A stretch of DNA of 37,149 nt from a virus. The number at the start of each line of letters is the position of its first letter. Position 1 is the stretch's first letter. Below the pieces are notes generated by a model that did no database searches, was not told where the DNA came from, and was given only the letters and a program-made list of their open reading frames with translations. The stretch spans positions 1 through 37,149 of the IMG/VR virus record IMGVR_UViG_3300044910_000145; one strand, 5' to 3'. Positions 18,356 through 27,400 of this stretch are shown here, piece after piece. Both the position numbers and the translations under genes were made by a program.

Positions 18356-18502
18356 ATGGAAAAAGCAGAATTGGTAATAACAGCACTACAGCAACGTATT
18401 GGAGAGCTTGTCTCACAATATGAGACGCACATTGCAATTCTTCGTGCAGAAATAACACAGCTTCAGAAAGCACAAGTGGCTGAGGAGCCAGAGGAGAAAT
18501 AA
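18356..18502 (+). CDS. 48-residue coiled-coil peptide
   Basis: ATG 18356 behind AAGGAG (18345-18350) and an extended -10 promoter; TAA at 18500-18502. The peptide has a continuous heptad-like helix (LVITALQQRIGELVSQYETH and on) and ends in a Glu-rich tail. No Cys, no hydrophobic membrane run, so not a holin of the usual kind. It shares the transcript with the lectin-like gene one base downstream. Perhaps a fibre-assembly or oligomerisation helper; function unknown. Confidence 0.7.
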   Translation: MEKAELVITALQQRIGELVSQYETHIAILRAEITQLQKAQVAEEPEEK

Positions 18503-18503
18503 A

Positions 18504-18926
18504 ATGGCAGAACAGCTAAAACCAATGCAGGTAAATCCAGGCGACCCTATTACATCAGAGTTGCTGGCCAGCATTGTTGCCAATATTAATATTATTAATA
18601 CAATGGCAAATAGTACTACATCTGGTGCAGGCGGATCAGATGGAGGAGCAAATCCAGTATCTGGCCAAGTAATTGAGTCTGGTAGATTAAAGGTCCCATG
18701 CAATACTGCTGGAACTGGCAAAAAGACAGTTACTTTTACAAAGACTTTTGCAGCAAGGCCTAATGTTATGCTTACACTTTGGCAAGCAAGTTCTGCCAAC
18801 TTTTTAAAGCATAAGTACTTGCCAGTTGTAACAACAGCCAGTGCGACAGAATTTACAATCCAAATGCTACCTGTTGGTGCAACAGCAAATGGTGAAATCT
18901 ACGTTCAATGGGTTGCGGTGTCCTAG
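18504..18926 (+). CDS. lectin-like beta protein of the fibre module
   Basis: 140 residues, start ATG 18504 with GAGGAG in the end of the previous gene. The N-terminal part (residues ~1-35) is helical, followed by a Gly/Ser linker and a C-terminal beta domain containing the phrase VTFTKTFAARPNVMLTLW, which resembles the F-x3-F...P-V pattern of H-type lectin domains found in phage fibre tips. It could be a host-surface binding decoration or fibre tip protein. The homology is judged by pattern and needs a profile search. Confidence 0.55.
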   Translation: MAEQLKPMQVNPGDPITSELLASIVANINIINTMANSTTSGAGGSDGGANPVSGQVIESGRLKVPCNTAGTGKKTVTFTKTFAARPNVMLTLWQASSANFLKHKYLPVVTTASATEFTIQMLPVGATANGEIYVQWVAVS

Positions 18927-18936
18927 CTAAACTCTA

Positions 18937-18964
18937 TTGACAATATAAATCATAATGCTACAAT
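18937..18964 (+). promoter_or_regulatory. strong promoter opening the replication region
   Basis: Perfect TTGACA (18937-18942), 16-base spacer, TACAAT (18959-18964), extended by TGC. RNA would start near 18971, seven bases before a perfect hairpin. It lies in the gap between the last tail-module gene and the first gene of the replication region, so it is probably the main promoter of that region. Confidence 0.8.
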
Positions 18965-18977
18965 TCAATGTAGCGTA

Positions 18978-19001
18978 TAGGCCATGAACACTCATGGCCT
19001 A
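18978..19001 (+). promoter_or_regulatory. 5' leader hairpin
   Basis: A perfect 10-bp stem (18978-18987 with 18992-19001) closes on the loop ACAC (18988-18991). It lies at about +8 of the predicted transcript and 18 bases before ATG 19020, and no T-run follows it. A 5' stem that protects the messenger from degradation, or a protein-binding operator, is more likely than a terminator. Confidence 0.7.
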
Positions 19002-19019
19002 ATAGCATTAAGGTAAATA

Positions 19020-19820
19020 ATGACAAACGATTTAAAGTGGATGCTGTCTTCGGACCAGCAGTTCCCTTATCAAGATGACAAGATGATCGAGCTTTGGTTT
19101 AAAGTAATGAAGTGGTTTAAGCCAGACGTCGTTGACTACCTTGGTGACACAGATGATCAAGCATGTTATAGCAAGTATACAGAAGGTCGTTCAGCAGAGT
19201 TTATGCAGCTTCATAAAAATGACAGTAGAGATTTAATTGTTCCTATGATGCGCCATGAAGCAAAAGGAGCCAGAGATTTTTATGCTAAGACAAGAGAGAT
19301 GCTACCTAACGCTCAGTTATTTTCTGCTTTAGGCAATCACGATATACGCATCTTTAATTATGTTGATGCCAAGCTTCCAGATTATATTAACGAAGTAACA
19401 CCAGAAGCATTGTGGTCTTTAGACTCACTTGGGTATGAATACATTTATTATGATGAGCTTCCTAAGCGCCGCTTTGGAGACATACATGTACACCACGGAC
19501 TCTCAATTGCGGCAACTGGGTCTGCAAGAAAAGACATGGAAGATATGCAGGTATCTTTGATTAGAGGTCACTCACACAGAATTGCTTCACATATGGTTAC
19601 ATATGAGTTAAGAAATAATGGTGCAGGAGAAACTCTTCGTGGATATGAAATTGGTCACATGTGTGATGAAAAGGGTCCAGGAATGAAGTACACTCAACAT
19701 CACGATTGGCAAAAGGGGTTTGCGGTAGCACACATCGTAAATGATTATCCTCATATTCAAATGATCCATGTTTCACCAGATTACTCATGCGTTGTGGATG
19801 GAAAGTTCTTTCAAGTATGA
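19020..19820 (+). CDS. calcineurin-like metallophosphoesterase
   Basis: 266 residues; ATG 19020 with AAGG six bases upstream. Metallophosphoesterase motifs appear in order: S-S-D12-x-Q (motif I, usually D-x-H), YLGDTDD (motif II), ALGNHD (motif III), HVHHG and RGHSHR (the late His motifs). These bind two metal ions in phosphodiesterases and DNA/nucleotide phosphatases. The length is typical of phage members. As first gene behind the leader promoter, it probably acts in nucleotide or nucleic-acid processing early in infection; the substrate is not readable from sequence. Confidence 0.82.
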   Translation: MTNDLKWMLSSDQQFPYQDDKMIELWFKVMKWFKPDVVDYLGDTDDQACYSKYTEGRSAEFMQLHKNDSRDLIVPMMRHEAKGARDFYAKTREMLPNAQLFSALGNHDIRIFNYVDAKLPDYINEVTPEALWSLDSLGYEYIYYDELPKRRFGDIHVHHGLSIAATGSARKDMEDMQVSLIRGHSHRIASHMVTYELRNNGAGETLRGYEIGHMCDEKGPGMKYTQHHDWQKGFAVAHIVNDYPHIQMIHVSPDYSCVVDGKFFQV

Positions 19821-20005
19821 TAACATGCAATAAATGTAATGGAAGAGTTTTTATAGATAGAGTATTTTCTCAGAAACTACATATGGAATTGTTTTGCATC
19901 ATGTGCGGCAAGCGCTGGATGATGAATAAAAATACAAACAAGTTGGGCAAATGGCTGGAAAAGATAGAGGAAGATCAATTAAAACGATACGGTATTTCTT
20001 CTTAA
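19817..20005 (+). CDS. small zinc-ribbon protein
   Basis: 62 residues from ATG 19817, which overlaps the phosphoesterase stop (ATGA); an upstream in-frame ATG lies within that gene and is less likely. C4-x2-C7 and C27-x2-C30 make a compact zinc ribbon, followed by a basic/acidic helical tail. Function unknown; resembles nucleic-acid-binding ribbons. The next gene begins 55 bases before its end. Confidence 0.6.
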   Translation: MITCNKCNGRVFIDRVFSQKLHMELFCIMCGKRWMMNKNTNKLGKWLEKIEEDQLKRYGISS

Positions 20006-20433
20006 ACGGGAAAATACATAAGGTCATTAGCTCATCAAGAGCCAAAGACCAAGTAATTGCGTGGTGCTATCCAGATGCAAAAAGAGTTTTGTATCCTTAT
20101 TCAGAAGTTAATAAACATATGGGCAATGCATACAGCGTTGTACAAGTTGCAGAAATGTTAAATAAGCATAGAGTAACAATACAGGATTATATATTAGAGG
20201 AAAAGATTAAGACCCCTCAAAAAATATATCCAATAGGAAGCCTTTCTAAAGAAGGCTGGTCTAAGTATATGTTTAGCGAAGAAGATATATTAGATTTACA
20301 TCAATATATTTTAGATTCTGGCCATTCTAATAATATGCCATCAAAGGCAGAATTATTGGCTCTTCTCAAACACAGCTTTGTATTGTATACTAAGACAAGT
20401 AGCGGGTTCGTACCAGTTTGGAAGGCGGATTAA
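19951..20433 (+). CDS. helix-turn-helix DNA-binding protein
   Basis: 160 residues; ATG 19951 lies inside the previous gene, giving an unusually long 55-base overlap, yet the protein is coherent from the start. Residues ~61-85 (YSVVQVAEMLNKHRVTIQDY) match a MerR/excisionase-type helix-turn-helix. The C-terminal half is helical. Being near the head of the early unit, it may be a regulator or an origin-binding protein. A later start is possible, since no clear ribosome site precedes 19951. Confidence 0.65.
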   Translation: MAGKDRGRSIKTIRYFFLNGKIHKVISSSRAKDQVIAWCYPDAKRVLYPYSEVNKHMGNAYSVVQVAEMLNKHRVTIQDYILEEKIKTPQKIYPIGSLSKEGWSKYMFSEEDILDLHQYILDSGHSNNMPSKAELLALLKHSFVLYTKTSSGFVPVWKAD

Positions 20434-20543
20434 TGGCAAGCAACAGAACTATTTTTTGTCCTATATGTAAAAAAGACATAGAGGTAAGATCTGGTTTTGC
20501 ACACTTTACATTGAATAGACATATTAAGGAGCACAACAAATGA
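20433..20543 (+). CDS. 36-residue C2H2-like zinc-finger peptide
   Basis: ATG 20433 overlaps the previous TAA (TAATG) and the stop TGA (20541-20543) overlaps the next ATG at 20540. The peptide carries C9-x2-C12 and, in its terminal helix, H30-x3-H34, the ligand pattern of a C2H2 finger, with the intervening loop slightly longer than the classic one. Basic composition suggests nucleic-acid binding. The coupled overlaps on both sides support it as a real gene despite its size. Confidence 0.65.
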   Translation: MASNRTIFCPICKKDIEVRSGFAHFTLNRHIKEHNK

Positions 20544-20743
20544 CAACAAGAGTCAAGGTGGATCTTTCTTTTACCAGAAATCTAGGTAACTACGAGAGCA
20601 TTAAAATTGGCGTAGGGGTTGAAGATGATGTTAGGCAGGGAGAGACAGTCGATGCTGCCACAGAAAGAGTCTACGCATTTGTTGAAGGAAAGCTAATTCA
20701 AAAAACTGCTGAGGTAGAAGAAGAGCTTAAGAATGGCAAATAA
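20540..20743 (+). CDS. small conserved-type phage protein, function unknown
   Basis: 67 residues, start overlapping the previous stop. One alpha/beta unit: a beta strand with NLGNYESIKIGVGV, then a helical acidic tail. Small phage proteins with an LGNYES-like phrase occur widely near replication genes, but I know no function for them. It ends 11 bases into the next gene. Confidence 0.6.
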   Translation: MTTRVKVDLSFTRNLGNYESIKIGVGVEDDVRQGETVDAATERVYAFVEGKLIQKTAEVEEELKNGK

Positions 20744-21053
20744 TAAAGAGCCATATGTTCTGATGAGTCTTTACCAAAACCTTTATACTGAAAAGTATAA
20801 GAAGCCTGCAACCATAAATAAGTTTAGAGAAAAGTGGGCAATGCAAGATGTTATTGATAGCGTTGGAATGGATAAGGCAATAGATTTAATGAATTATTAT
20901 TTTTCTTTAGAAAAGTTTGGTCATCCACTTCAGTTCTTCTACTACAACTTTGACAAAATGGAACAGACCAGAATTGAATTGCAAAAAGATATCGAGACAC
21001 GTCGTTTATTGAGAGAGAATACCAAGAAGATGGTGGAGGAAGGCGGACTATGA
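20733..21053 (+). CDS. possible helicase loader / replication accessory protein
   Basis: 106 residues, all-helical and rich in charged and aromatic residues (MNYYFSLEKFGHPLQFFYYNF), with no ATPase motif. It ends four bases into the DnaB-like helicase gene (ATGA), the usual place for non-ATPase helicase loaders in phages. The assignment to loader is by context only; the protein could also be a DNA-binding accessory factor. Confidence 0.5.
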   Translation: MANNKEPYVLMSLYQNLYTEKYKKPATINKFREKWAMQDVIDSVGMDKAIDLMNYYFSLEKFGHPLQFFYYNFDKMEQTRIELQKDIETRRLLRENTKKMVEEGGL

Positions 21054-22297
21054 ATACCGAAGCAACATTAATTTCTGCTATCTGTAAGAATAAAGACATC
21101 AGCGTTGTTATGGCTGAAAATGTAGATGAGCTATTTACTTCACACGGAGATGTTTGGGAAGGCTTAAAGTCATATTACAGTAAGTTTAAGGGTATACCAG
21201 AGGTAGGAATCCTACAAGAAAAGTTTAAAGACTTCGAGCCAGACCTAAATGTAACAGCTGAAACTGCATACTATTTAGATAATCTTAAGAATGAATTTTT
21301 ATCTAGCAAGCTAAAGAGCATTTTAATTCGCGGTGGATCAATGCTAAAAGAAGATGTTGCTTCCAGAGTTATTAACGAATTGCAGTCACAGCTTGCTAGC
21401 TTAAATAAATATACTAATAATGTCCGTGACTTAGATGTGACAGATGCTGATAACGCAATTAAGCATTTAGAGGCCCTGAAGGTCCGTACAGCCGAGATGG
21501 GTGGATCTCCAGGTATTAAGACTGGCTTTCAGTCAATCGACCTTGCATACCCCACTGGAATGGCTCCAGGGCACCTTATAGTCGCTATTGGCTGGCCAGG
21601 AAAGGGTAAGACATGGTTCACCTCTTATTTAGCCTGTAAGGCCTGGGAGCAGGGATTTAAGCCCATGATCGTTTCTCTTGAAATGACACCAGAAAATATG
21701 CGTGACAGAATTTATACCATGCTTGGTTCTGGTTTGTTTAAGGCCAGCGACTTTGCAAAGGGAGACATTAATATTGATGATTTTAGAAGTTGGTCAAATA
21801 AAAAGTTTGCGGACAAGAATAAGTTTATTTTAGTTTCCAATGAAGGTTCTGGCAATGTAACTCCTAATGCTATTCAGGCAAAGATTGATCAGCATAAGCC
21901 AGACATTGTTATTTTGGATTACCACCAGTTGTTTACAGATAACAATAATTCAAAAGCTCCTACTGAGCGTAATATGAATATCTCTCGTGAGTTTAAAAAC
22001 TTAGCGGTTAGAAATAATATTCCTATTATTGATATTACTGCTGCAACTGCAGATGATATTACAGATCAAGACAACCCGCCAATGATGAGCCAAGTTGCGT
22101 GGTCAAAGGCAATTGAATACGATGCTGATATGGCTATGGCTATTCATAAGTACAAGGGTACGGATATGATTGAGGTTGTATCTAGAAAGAATAGACACGG
22201 CCACGACTTTGGAGTATTTTTAGACTGGGATATCAACAGGGGTATCGTTAAGGAGATTTACGAAAACCCATTTGAAAATGACGCACAAAAGAATTAA
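21050..22297 (+). CDS. dnaB: DnaB-like replicative helicase
   Basis: 415 residues. The N-terminal ~120 residues form the short helical domain seen in phage DnaB proteins; the RecA-like motor follows with Walker A GWPGKGKT (181-188), Walker B DIVILD (285-290), and a later region with SRKNRHG typical of the C-terminal DnaB motifs. It unwinds the fork 5' to 3' as a hexamer ahead of the phage polymerase. Flanked by the possible loader and the primase, so the whole primosome is encoded together. Confidence 0.93.
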   Translation: MNTEATLISAICKNKDISVVMAENVDELFTSHGDVWEGLKSYYSKFKGIPEVGILQEKFKDFEPDLNVTAETAYYLDNLKNEFLSSKLKSILIRGGSMLKEDVASRVINELQSQLASLNKYTNNVRDLDVTDADNAIKHLEALKVRTAEMGGSPGIKTGFQSIDLAYPTGMAPGHLIVAIGWPGKGKTWFTSYLACKAWEQGFKPMIVSLEMTPENMRDRIYTMLGSGLFKASDFAKGDINIDDFRSWSNKKFADKNKFILVSNEGSGNVTPNAIQAKIDQHKPDIVILDYHQLFTDNNNSKAPTERNMNISREFKNLAVRNNIPIIDITAATADDITDQDNPPMMSQVAWSKAIEYDADMAMAIHKYKGTDMIEVVSRKNRHGHDFGVFLDWDINRGIVKEIYENPFENDAQKN

Positions 22298-22580
22298 AAG
22301 ATTTCAGATTGAAGTTGAGTTTTATGACAACGCACAACTCATAAGCCTAAAACCACAATATGAAAATCTTCTTATACAGGACATGCGTGGAAAAGGCTAC
22401 GTAAGAGTTTTAGATATAGACCCAGCATTTTCAATTGAATTTACTGGTGAAACATGGAGGTTCCTAATGACACTTCATGGCGTATATGTAGGAAAGAGGA
22501 AGGCATGGCAATCAGAGGGTATAACTCAAAGCAAATTGATACCACGGAATATGCCCCAAGTCATATCAAATCAATCCTAA
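22278..22580 (+). CDS. small protein between helicase and primase, unrecognised
   Basis: 100 residues from ATG 22278 (a TTG six bases earlier is a possible start). It begins inside the helicase gene and its last 76 bases overlap the primase. Residues ~8-80 form an alpha/beta domain (IEVEFYDNAQLISLKPQ... FTGETWRFLMTLHGVYVGKRKAW). The tail, inside the overlap, is probably unstructured. No motif recognised; position suggests a replication accessory role. Confidence 0.55.
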   Translation: MTHKRIKRFQIEVEFYDNAQLISLKPQYENLLIQDMRGKGYVRVLDIDPAFSIEFTGETWRFLMTLHGVYVGKRKAWQSEGITQSKLIPRNMPQVISNQS

Positions 22581-23500
22581 AAGAAATTGGATTGAACATT
22601 GTTGGTGAGACAGGTAATGACTTCCTATGCTACTGCCCATTTCATTCCAACAGACATACATCTAGCTTTAGCGTAAGTCAAACATCTGGTGCATTTATTT
22701 GCTTTAATCCAGCATGCGGAGAAACTGGAACACTAATTGAATTAATTAAAAGAACTATGCACAAGAACGATTTTCAATCACTAAGGTTAATTGCAAATAA
22801 AGAAACAGAAGCACTTAATAATTTTGACGAGATGATGGAAGATATGCTTTCTGACAAGCCAGTGTTTCAAGAATTTTCTCAAGAGACACTAGATAGACTT
22901 CATTCAGATCTCGGATCCAGTGCTATTGCTAGAAGCTACCTTGAGTCTAGAGGAATTAACATAGACTCTATGAAACATTTTAATCTTGGATATTCTTCAT
23001 CAATGAATATGGTAGTCACTCCTGTTCATAGCCCAGATGCAATCCCTATTGGTATAGTTGGAAGATCTATTGAGGGAAAGACTTTTAAAAATAGTACCAA
23101 CTTGCCAAAGAGCAAAACACTTTTTAATATTCATAGGGCTAAAAAAATTGGCCAGCAGGTAATAGTATGTGAATCTAATTTTGATGCAATAAGAATTCAT
23201 CAGGCTGGATTTCCTAACGTTGTTGCTACGCTAGGAGGATTTCTCTCAAATGAACAGCAGTCTTTGTTAAATAGATACTTTAACAAGATAATTATAATGA
23301 CAGATGCAGATGAGGCTGGAAGAGAACTAGGAAGGTCTATCTCATCTAAGTTACGTAATAAAGATATTTCTTGGGCCTCATTTGGGTATAAAGAAATTTA
23401 TCCTAATAAAGCCAAAGATGCTGGCGATTTAACTGAAGAAGAAATAAAAGCATGCGTAAAAAATTCAGTATCAGATATTGAATATCGTTCTTGGATATGA
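22505..23500 (+). CDS. dnaG: DnaG-like DNA primase
   Basis: 331 residues from ATG 22505, preceded by GAGGAAGG; an upstream in-frame ATG would add an unlikely N-terminus inside the previous gene. A CHC2-type zinc finger uses C44, H47, C66 and C71. The TOPRIM catalytic centre has E223 (VCESNFD) and the D267-A-D269 pair. It makes RNA primers for the phage polymerase. At about half the length of a bacterial DnaG, it lacks the C-terminal helicase-interaction domain, so contact with the helicase must be made otherwise. Confidence 0.92.
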   Translation: MAIRGYNSKQIDTTEYAPSHIKSILKEIGLNIVGETGNDFLCYCPFHSNRHTSSFSVSQTSGAFICFNPACGETGTLIELIKRTMHKNDFQSLRLIANKETEALNNFDEMMEDMLSDKPVFQEFSQETLDRLHSDLGSSAIARSYLESRGINIDSMKHFNLGYSSSMNMVVTPVHSPDAIPIGIVGRSIEGKTFKNSTNLPKSKTLFNIHRAKKIGQQVIVCESNFDAIRIHQAGFPNVVATLGGFLSNEQQSLLNRYFNKIIIMTDADEAGRELGRSISSKLRNKDISWASFGYKEIYPNKAKDAGDLTEEEIKACVKNSVSDIEYRSWI

Positions 23501-23506
23501 TATACT
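23478..23506 (+). promoter_or_regulatory. extended -10 promoter for the single-strand binding protein gene
   Basis: TTGAAT (23478-23483), 17-base spacer, TATACT (23501-23506) preceded by TGA. It overlaps the end of the primase gene. RNA would start near 23513 and then meet a short hairpin (GATGG 23516-23520 with CCATC 23528-23532), reminiscent of the leader hairpin at 18978. Confidence 0.72.
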
Positions 23507-23555
23507 AAACAGACAGATGGATCTATACCATCAACTATAAGAAAAGAGGATACAA

Positions 23556-24233
23556 GTGGGTATTGTAAAAGGACTAAAAGGATTAAATCAAGTAATGGAT
23601 AAGCCTTCGTATAGCGAAAGCGATGGAACAAAAGCACGTTGGGCAAAGCTAGAGGATGCAGAGAGCGTAAAGGTTCGTTTCTTGCAAGAGCTTGACCCAG
23701 ACTCACCTACATATGACGAGTCAAAAGGTTTGGGATTTATTGCCGTAGAGCACACTAACCCTAAAGATTACAAGCGCAAGGCACTTTGCTCAATGGAAGA
23801 TCAAGGCAAATGCTACGGTTGCGAACAACACCGCAAAGATTATAAGGCGGGCTGGAAGGGCCGTTCACGACTTTACATGAATGTTTTAATCGATGACGGA
23901 AAAGAAGAGCCTTACGTAGCTATTCTTTCTCAGGGTTCAAGTGGAAAGACTATTACTCCAACCCTAATTGAGTATGCTGGAGAAATGGGCTCAATTACAA
24001 ATCTTATGTGGCGCATTAAGCGTACTGGAACTAAGACAGACACAAGCTACACGATCATCCCTTTAGCTAAGGATGAAACACCATTCGACTCGTCAGCACT
24101 TGAGTTGTATGATCTAGAAACAACTGCAATCCGCGACCTGCCATACACCGAGCAAGAAGCGTTTTTTAACGGAGAAAGCGGAAGCCAAGAATCTTCGTCT
24201 ACTTCAGACTCAGACAGCAGCCTAGTCTGGTAA
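23556..24233 (+). CDS. ssb: single-stranded DNA-binding protein (phage type)
   Basis: 225 residues starting at GTG 23556 with AGAGGA upstream. The central part carries cysteines C-x8-C-x2-C plus H (ALCSMEDQGKCYGCEQH), recalling the zinc site of T4 gp32-type proteins. The C-terminal ~35 residues are Ser/Asp/Glu-rich and end in LVW, an acidic tail with an aromatic tip as in SSB proteins that recruit partners. Own promoter before it and terminator after it fit a highly expressed early protein. Family chosen on composition and position between primase and polymerase. Confidence 0.8.
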   Translation: MGIVKGLKGLNQVMDKPSYSESDGTKARWAKLEDAESVKVRFLQELDPDSPTYDESKGLGFIAVEHTNPKDYKRKALCSMEDQGKCYGCEQHRKDYKAGWKGRSRLYMNVLIDDGKEEPYVAILSQGSSGKTITPTLIEYAGEMGSITNLMWRIKRTGTKTDTSYTIIPLAKDETPFDSSALELYDLETTAIRDLPYTEQEAFFNGESGSQESSSTSDSDSSLVW

Positions 24234-24244
24234 CTATTTATTGT

Positions 24245-24270
24245 CAGGGGCAGTCTATTGACTGCCCCTG
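24245..24270 (+). terminator. intrinsic terminator after the SSB gene
   Basis: A perfect 11-bp GC-rich stem (24245-24255 with 24260-24270) has the loop TATT and is followed by a moderate T-rich stretch (CATTATTT). It isolates the SSB transcript. Its right arm overlaps the -35 box of the next promoter. Confidence 0.85.
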
Positions 24271-24286
24271 CATTATTTAGTAAAAT
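24258..24286 (+). promoter_or_regulatory. leaderless promoter for the polymerase operon
   Basis: TTGACT (24258-24263), 17-base spacer, TAAAAT (24281-24286); six bases then ATG 24293. The -35 box lies within the terminator stem, so terminator and promoter are physically nested. No Shine-Dalgarno precedes the ATG, so the message is predicted leaderless. Confidence 0.7.
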
Positions 24287-24292
24287 AGCAAT

Positions 24293-24499
24293 ATGATTTC
24301 TTACGAAATACCAGACCCGTTTGAAACTTTTGTATATAACAAGTACAAAAATTATGTAGGCTCTATCTACGATTTCTTTGCTAAAGAATGGCATATGAAA
24401 TGTGGTTGTTGCAAAGAAGATCTTTACGCACCAAATAAAAAAACATTGACAAAGATTAGACTTTATCATACTAGAAATGAATGTTGTGGCGGATACTAA
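24293..24499 (+). CDS. small Cys/His zinc-binding protein (leaderless)
   Basis: 68 residues starting at ATG 24293, predicted to be the first base of its RNA. Candidate zinc ligands are C37, C40 (in CGCC), H59 and C64/C65. The N-terminal third is aromatic-rich (FETFVYNKYKNYVGSIYDFF). It overlaps the polymerase ATG (TAATG), so coupling could make it a leader cistron for the polymerase. Function unknown. Confidence 0.68.
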   Translation: MISYEIPDPFETFVYNKYKNYVGSIYDFFAKEWHMKCGCCKEDLYAPNKKTLTKIRLYHTRNECCGGY

Positions 24500-27400
24500 T
24501 GAGTTTTACACACCTACATGTTCACTCCTATTATTCATTAATGGATGGACTAAATTCACCTAAAGAATTATGTCAAGCAGCGTTAGATGCTGGGCAGACT
24601 GCGATTGCAATCACAGACCATGGTACTCTCTCGTCACACAGAGATATGCAGATTGCCGCAAAGGAAATTGGCATTAAGCCGATTCTTGGTGTTGAGGCGT
24701 ACATTTCTCCAACCGATAGATTTGATAGATCTTCCAAGACAGATAAATCTATTCAAGCCTATAACCATATTATTTTGCTAGCGAAAAATAAAAAGGGGTT
24801 GGAGAATATTAATATACTTCAGGAGCTCGCTTGGAATGAAGGATTTTATCATAAGCCACGTATTGACAGAGAGGTTCTAAAAGAATATGCTGAAGGTGTT
24901 ATCGTTTTGTCTGGATGCCTCAACGGCCTTATTAGCAAAGCTATTGAGCGTGGAGAATTCTCAGAAGCAAAACTTGTACTCAAAGACTTTAAACAAACTT
25001 TTAATGAAGATTTTTATATTGAGGTTCAATCTCACAACCCGCCAGAAATAAACGCCAAGCTCTTAGAGTTGGCAGATGAATTAAAAATTAAGGCGGTGGC
25101 AACAGGAGATGCCCACTTTGCTAAAGAAGAAGATAGGGTGTTAGAAGAAGCGCTACTTATCCTTTCTACATCTCCAAAGATTGATAAGGAATCAGACTTT
25201 GAAATGTCTCGTAACATTAAAGACATGATGGAAAGATTTAATTATCTATATCCAGACCGCAGAATTTCTTTTCAGGATTACAACCTTTTCATTCAGTCTA
25301 GAGAAGAGATTGAATCAGACTTTAATGCTGCTGGAATTTCTCGCACAGACATATATGAAAACACAATGGAGATTGCAGATAAGATTGAAGACTACGACTT
25401 CCATCAAGGACTTGATCTGCTTCCAGTTCCAAAAACAGATGCAGACGACAAGCTTCGTGAGATGGCATATTCTGGAATAGATAAGCTTGGATTCTCAAAT
25501 AATCAGGCATATATTGATAGAGTAGAAGAAGAGCTTTCGGTTATTGCATCTAAGAGTTTTGCATCGTATTTTTTAGTGATTGCAGACATGATTGATTGGG
25601 CTAAGACAAACGATATCCGTGTGGGTCCAGGCCGTGGCTCTGCTGCAGGATCTTTAGTTTGTTACGCATTAGGAATAACTGATGTAGATCCAATTAAATA
25701 TGACCTTTTGTTTTTTAGATTTATTAATCCAGAGCGTAATGACTTTCCAGATATCGATACAGACTTTGAAGATCGTCGTCGTAAAGAGGTAAAGGAATAC
25801 CTTAAGAAAAAATTTAAACACGTTGCTTCTATTTCAACTTACACTTATTTTAAAGATAAAGGTGTAATCCGAGATGCAGCACGAATTTTTATGGTTCCAC
25901 TGCAAGAAGTTAATCGTGCAATGAAATCAATTGACACCTTTGAAGACTTTGTTTCTTCACCAAACACAAAAGAGTTTAGAGCCAAGTACCCAGAAGTTGT
26001 TTGGCTTGCAGATAGATTGCGTGGAAGAATTAGATCTGTTGGAGTGCATGCAGCTGGAGTTGTTGTAGCTAAAGATGACCTTAGAAAGTTTGCTCCCGTT
26101 GAATCAAGAGAAGATGCACAGGATAAAGTTTCAGGAAGAATTCCTGTAGTTGCCTATGATATGGATACTGTTGCAGATATTGGTCTTATCAAGCTAGATG
26201 CTTTGGGACTAAAAACTCTATCCGTTATTTCAGATACACTTAAATCAATAAAATCTAGAACTGGCAAGGATATAGTGCTGTCTGATTTAACTCTTGATGA
26301 TCCAGAAGTTTACAAGATGCTTAGCGAAGGATTTACTAAGGGAGTATTCCAAGCTGAAGCAACGCCATACACTAACCTTCTTATTAAGATGGGGACAGAC
26401 AAGTTTGAAGATCTAGTTGCATCTAATGCACTAGTAAGGCCAGGTGCCATGAATACTGTAGGGGCTGCCTATATCAAGCGTAAGCAAGGCAATGAAGCAG
26501 TAGATTATATGCATACAATCATGAAGCCTTTTACCGAGAATACTTATGGTGTTATTATATATCAAGAGCAAGTTATGCAGGCATGCGTACACTTAGGTGG
26601 AATGACTTGGGCAGAGGCTGATAAGGTCCGCAAGATTATTGGAAAGAAGAAAGATGCAAAAGAGTTTGACCAGTTCAAAGATAGGTTTGTTACTGGGGCT
26701 TCAGAACACATTACTAAGAAAAAAGCAGAAGCGCTATGGCACGATTTTGAAGCGCATGCTGGTTATTCTTTTAACCGTTCCCATGCTGTTGCTTACTCTA
26801 TGCTTAGTTATTATACTGCTTGGCTTAAGTTTTATTACCCACTTGAGTTTATGTTTTCGATTCTTAAAAACGAAAACGATAAGGATGCTAGGACGGAATA
26901 TTTAATTGAGTCGAAGAGACTTGGATTAAAAGTTTTATTGCCGCACATAAATGAATCAGAGCTTTATTTTTCTCTTCAAGACAACGCTATACGCTTTGGG
27001 CTTTCTGAAGTTAAATTTATATCAGATAATATTTCAAATAAGATTATTGATCATAGGCCTTATAAGAGCTATGAACACTTTATTTCAATTGCTTCTGCTA
27101 AAGGCAGTGGTATAAATAGCAGAGCAATAAGTTCACTAAATGCAATTGGAGCAGCAGCATTTAAAGATAACTTAAGAAACGGAAATGAAAAAGATAACTA
27201 CTATGAGTATCTGGGCATACCTACATTTAACTTAGAGGGGATCCCACCAAGAGTAAAGGCTCAGGCTAGACCGATTGAAGAGTTTGACGACCTTGGTTCA
27301 TTTGTTATGTTTGGAATGGTAAAGGGTATCAAGCGTGGTACTGGATGGGCACGAGTAGAAATTGTCGATGAGACTGGATCTATTGGTCTATTCCACAATG

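Noticed and set aside
26639-26905. Second + frame of 88 codons within the polymerase gene
   Set aside because: Lies wholly within dnaE, Leu-rich translation typical of a frame shadow, no ribosome site.
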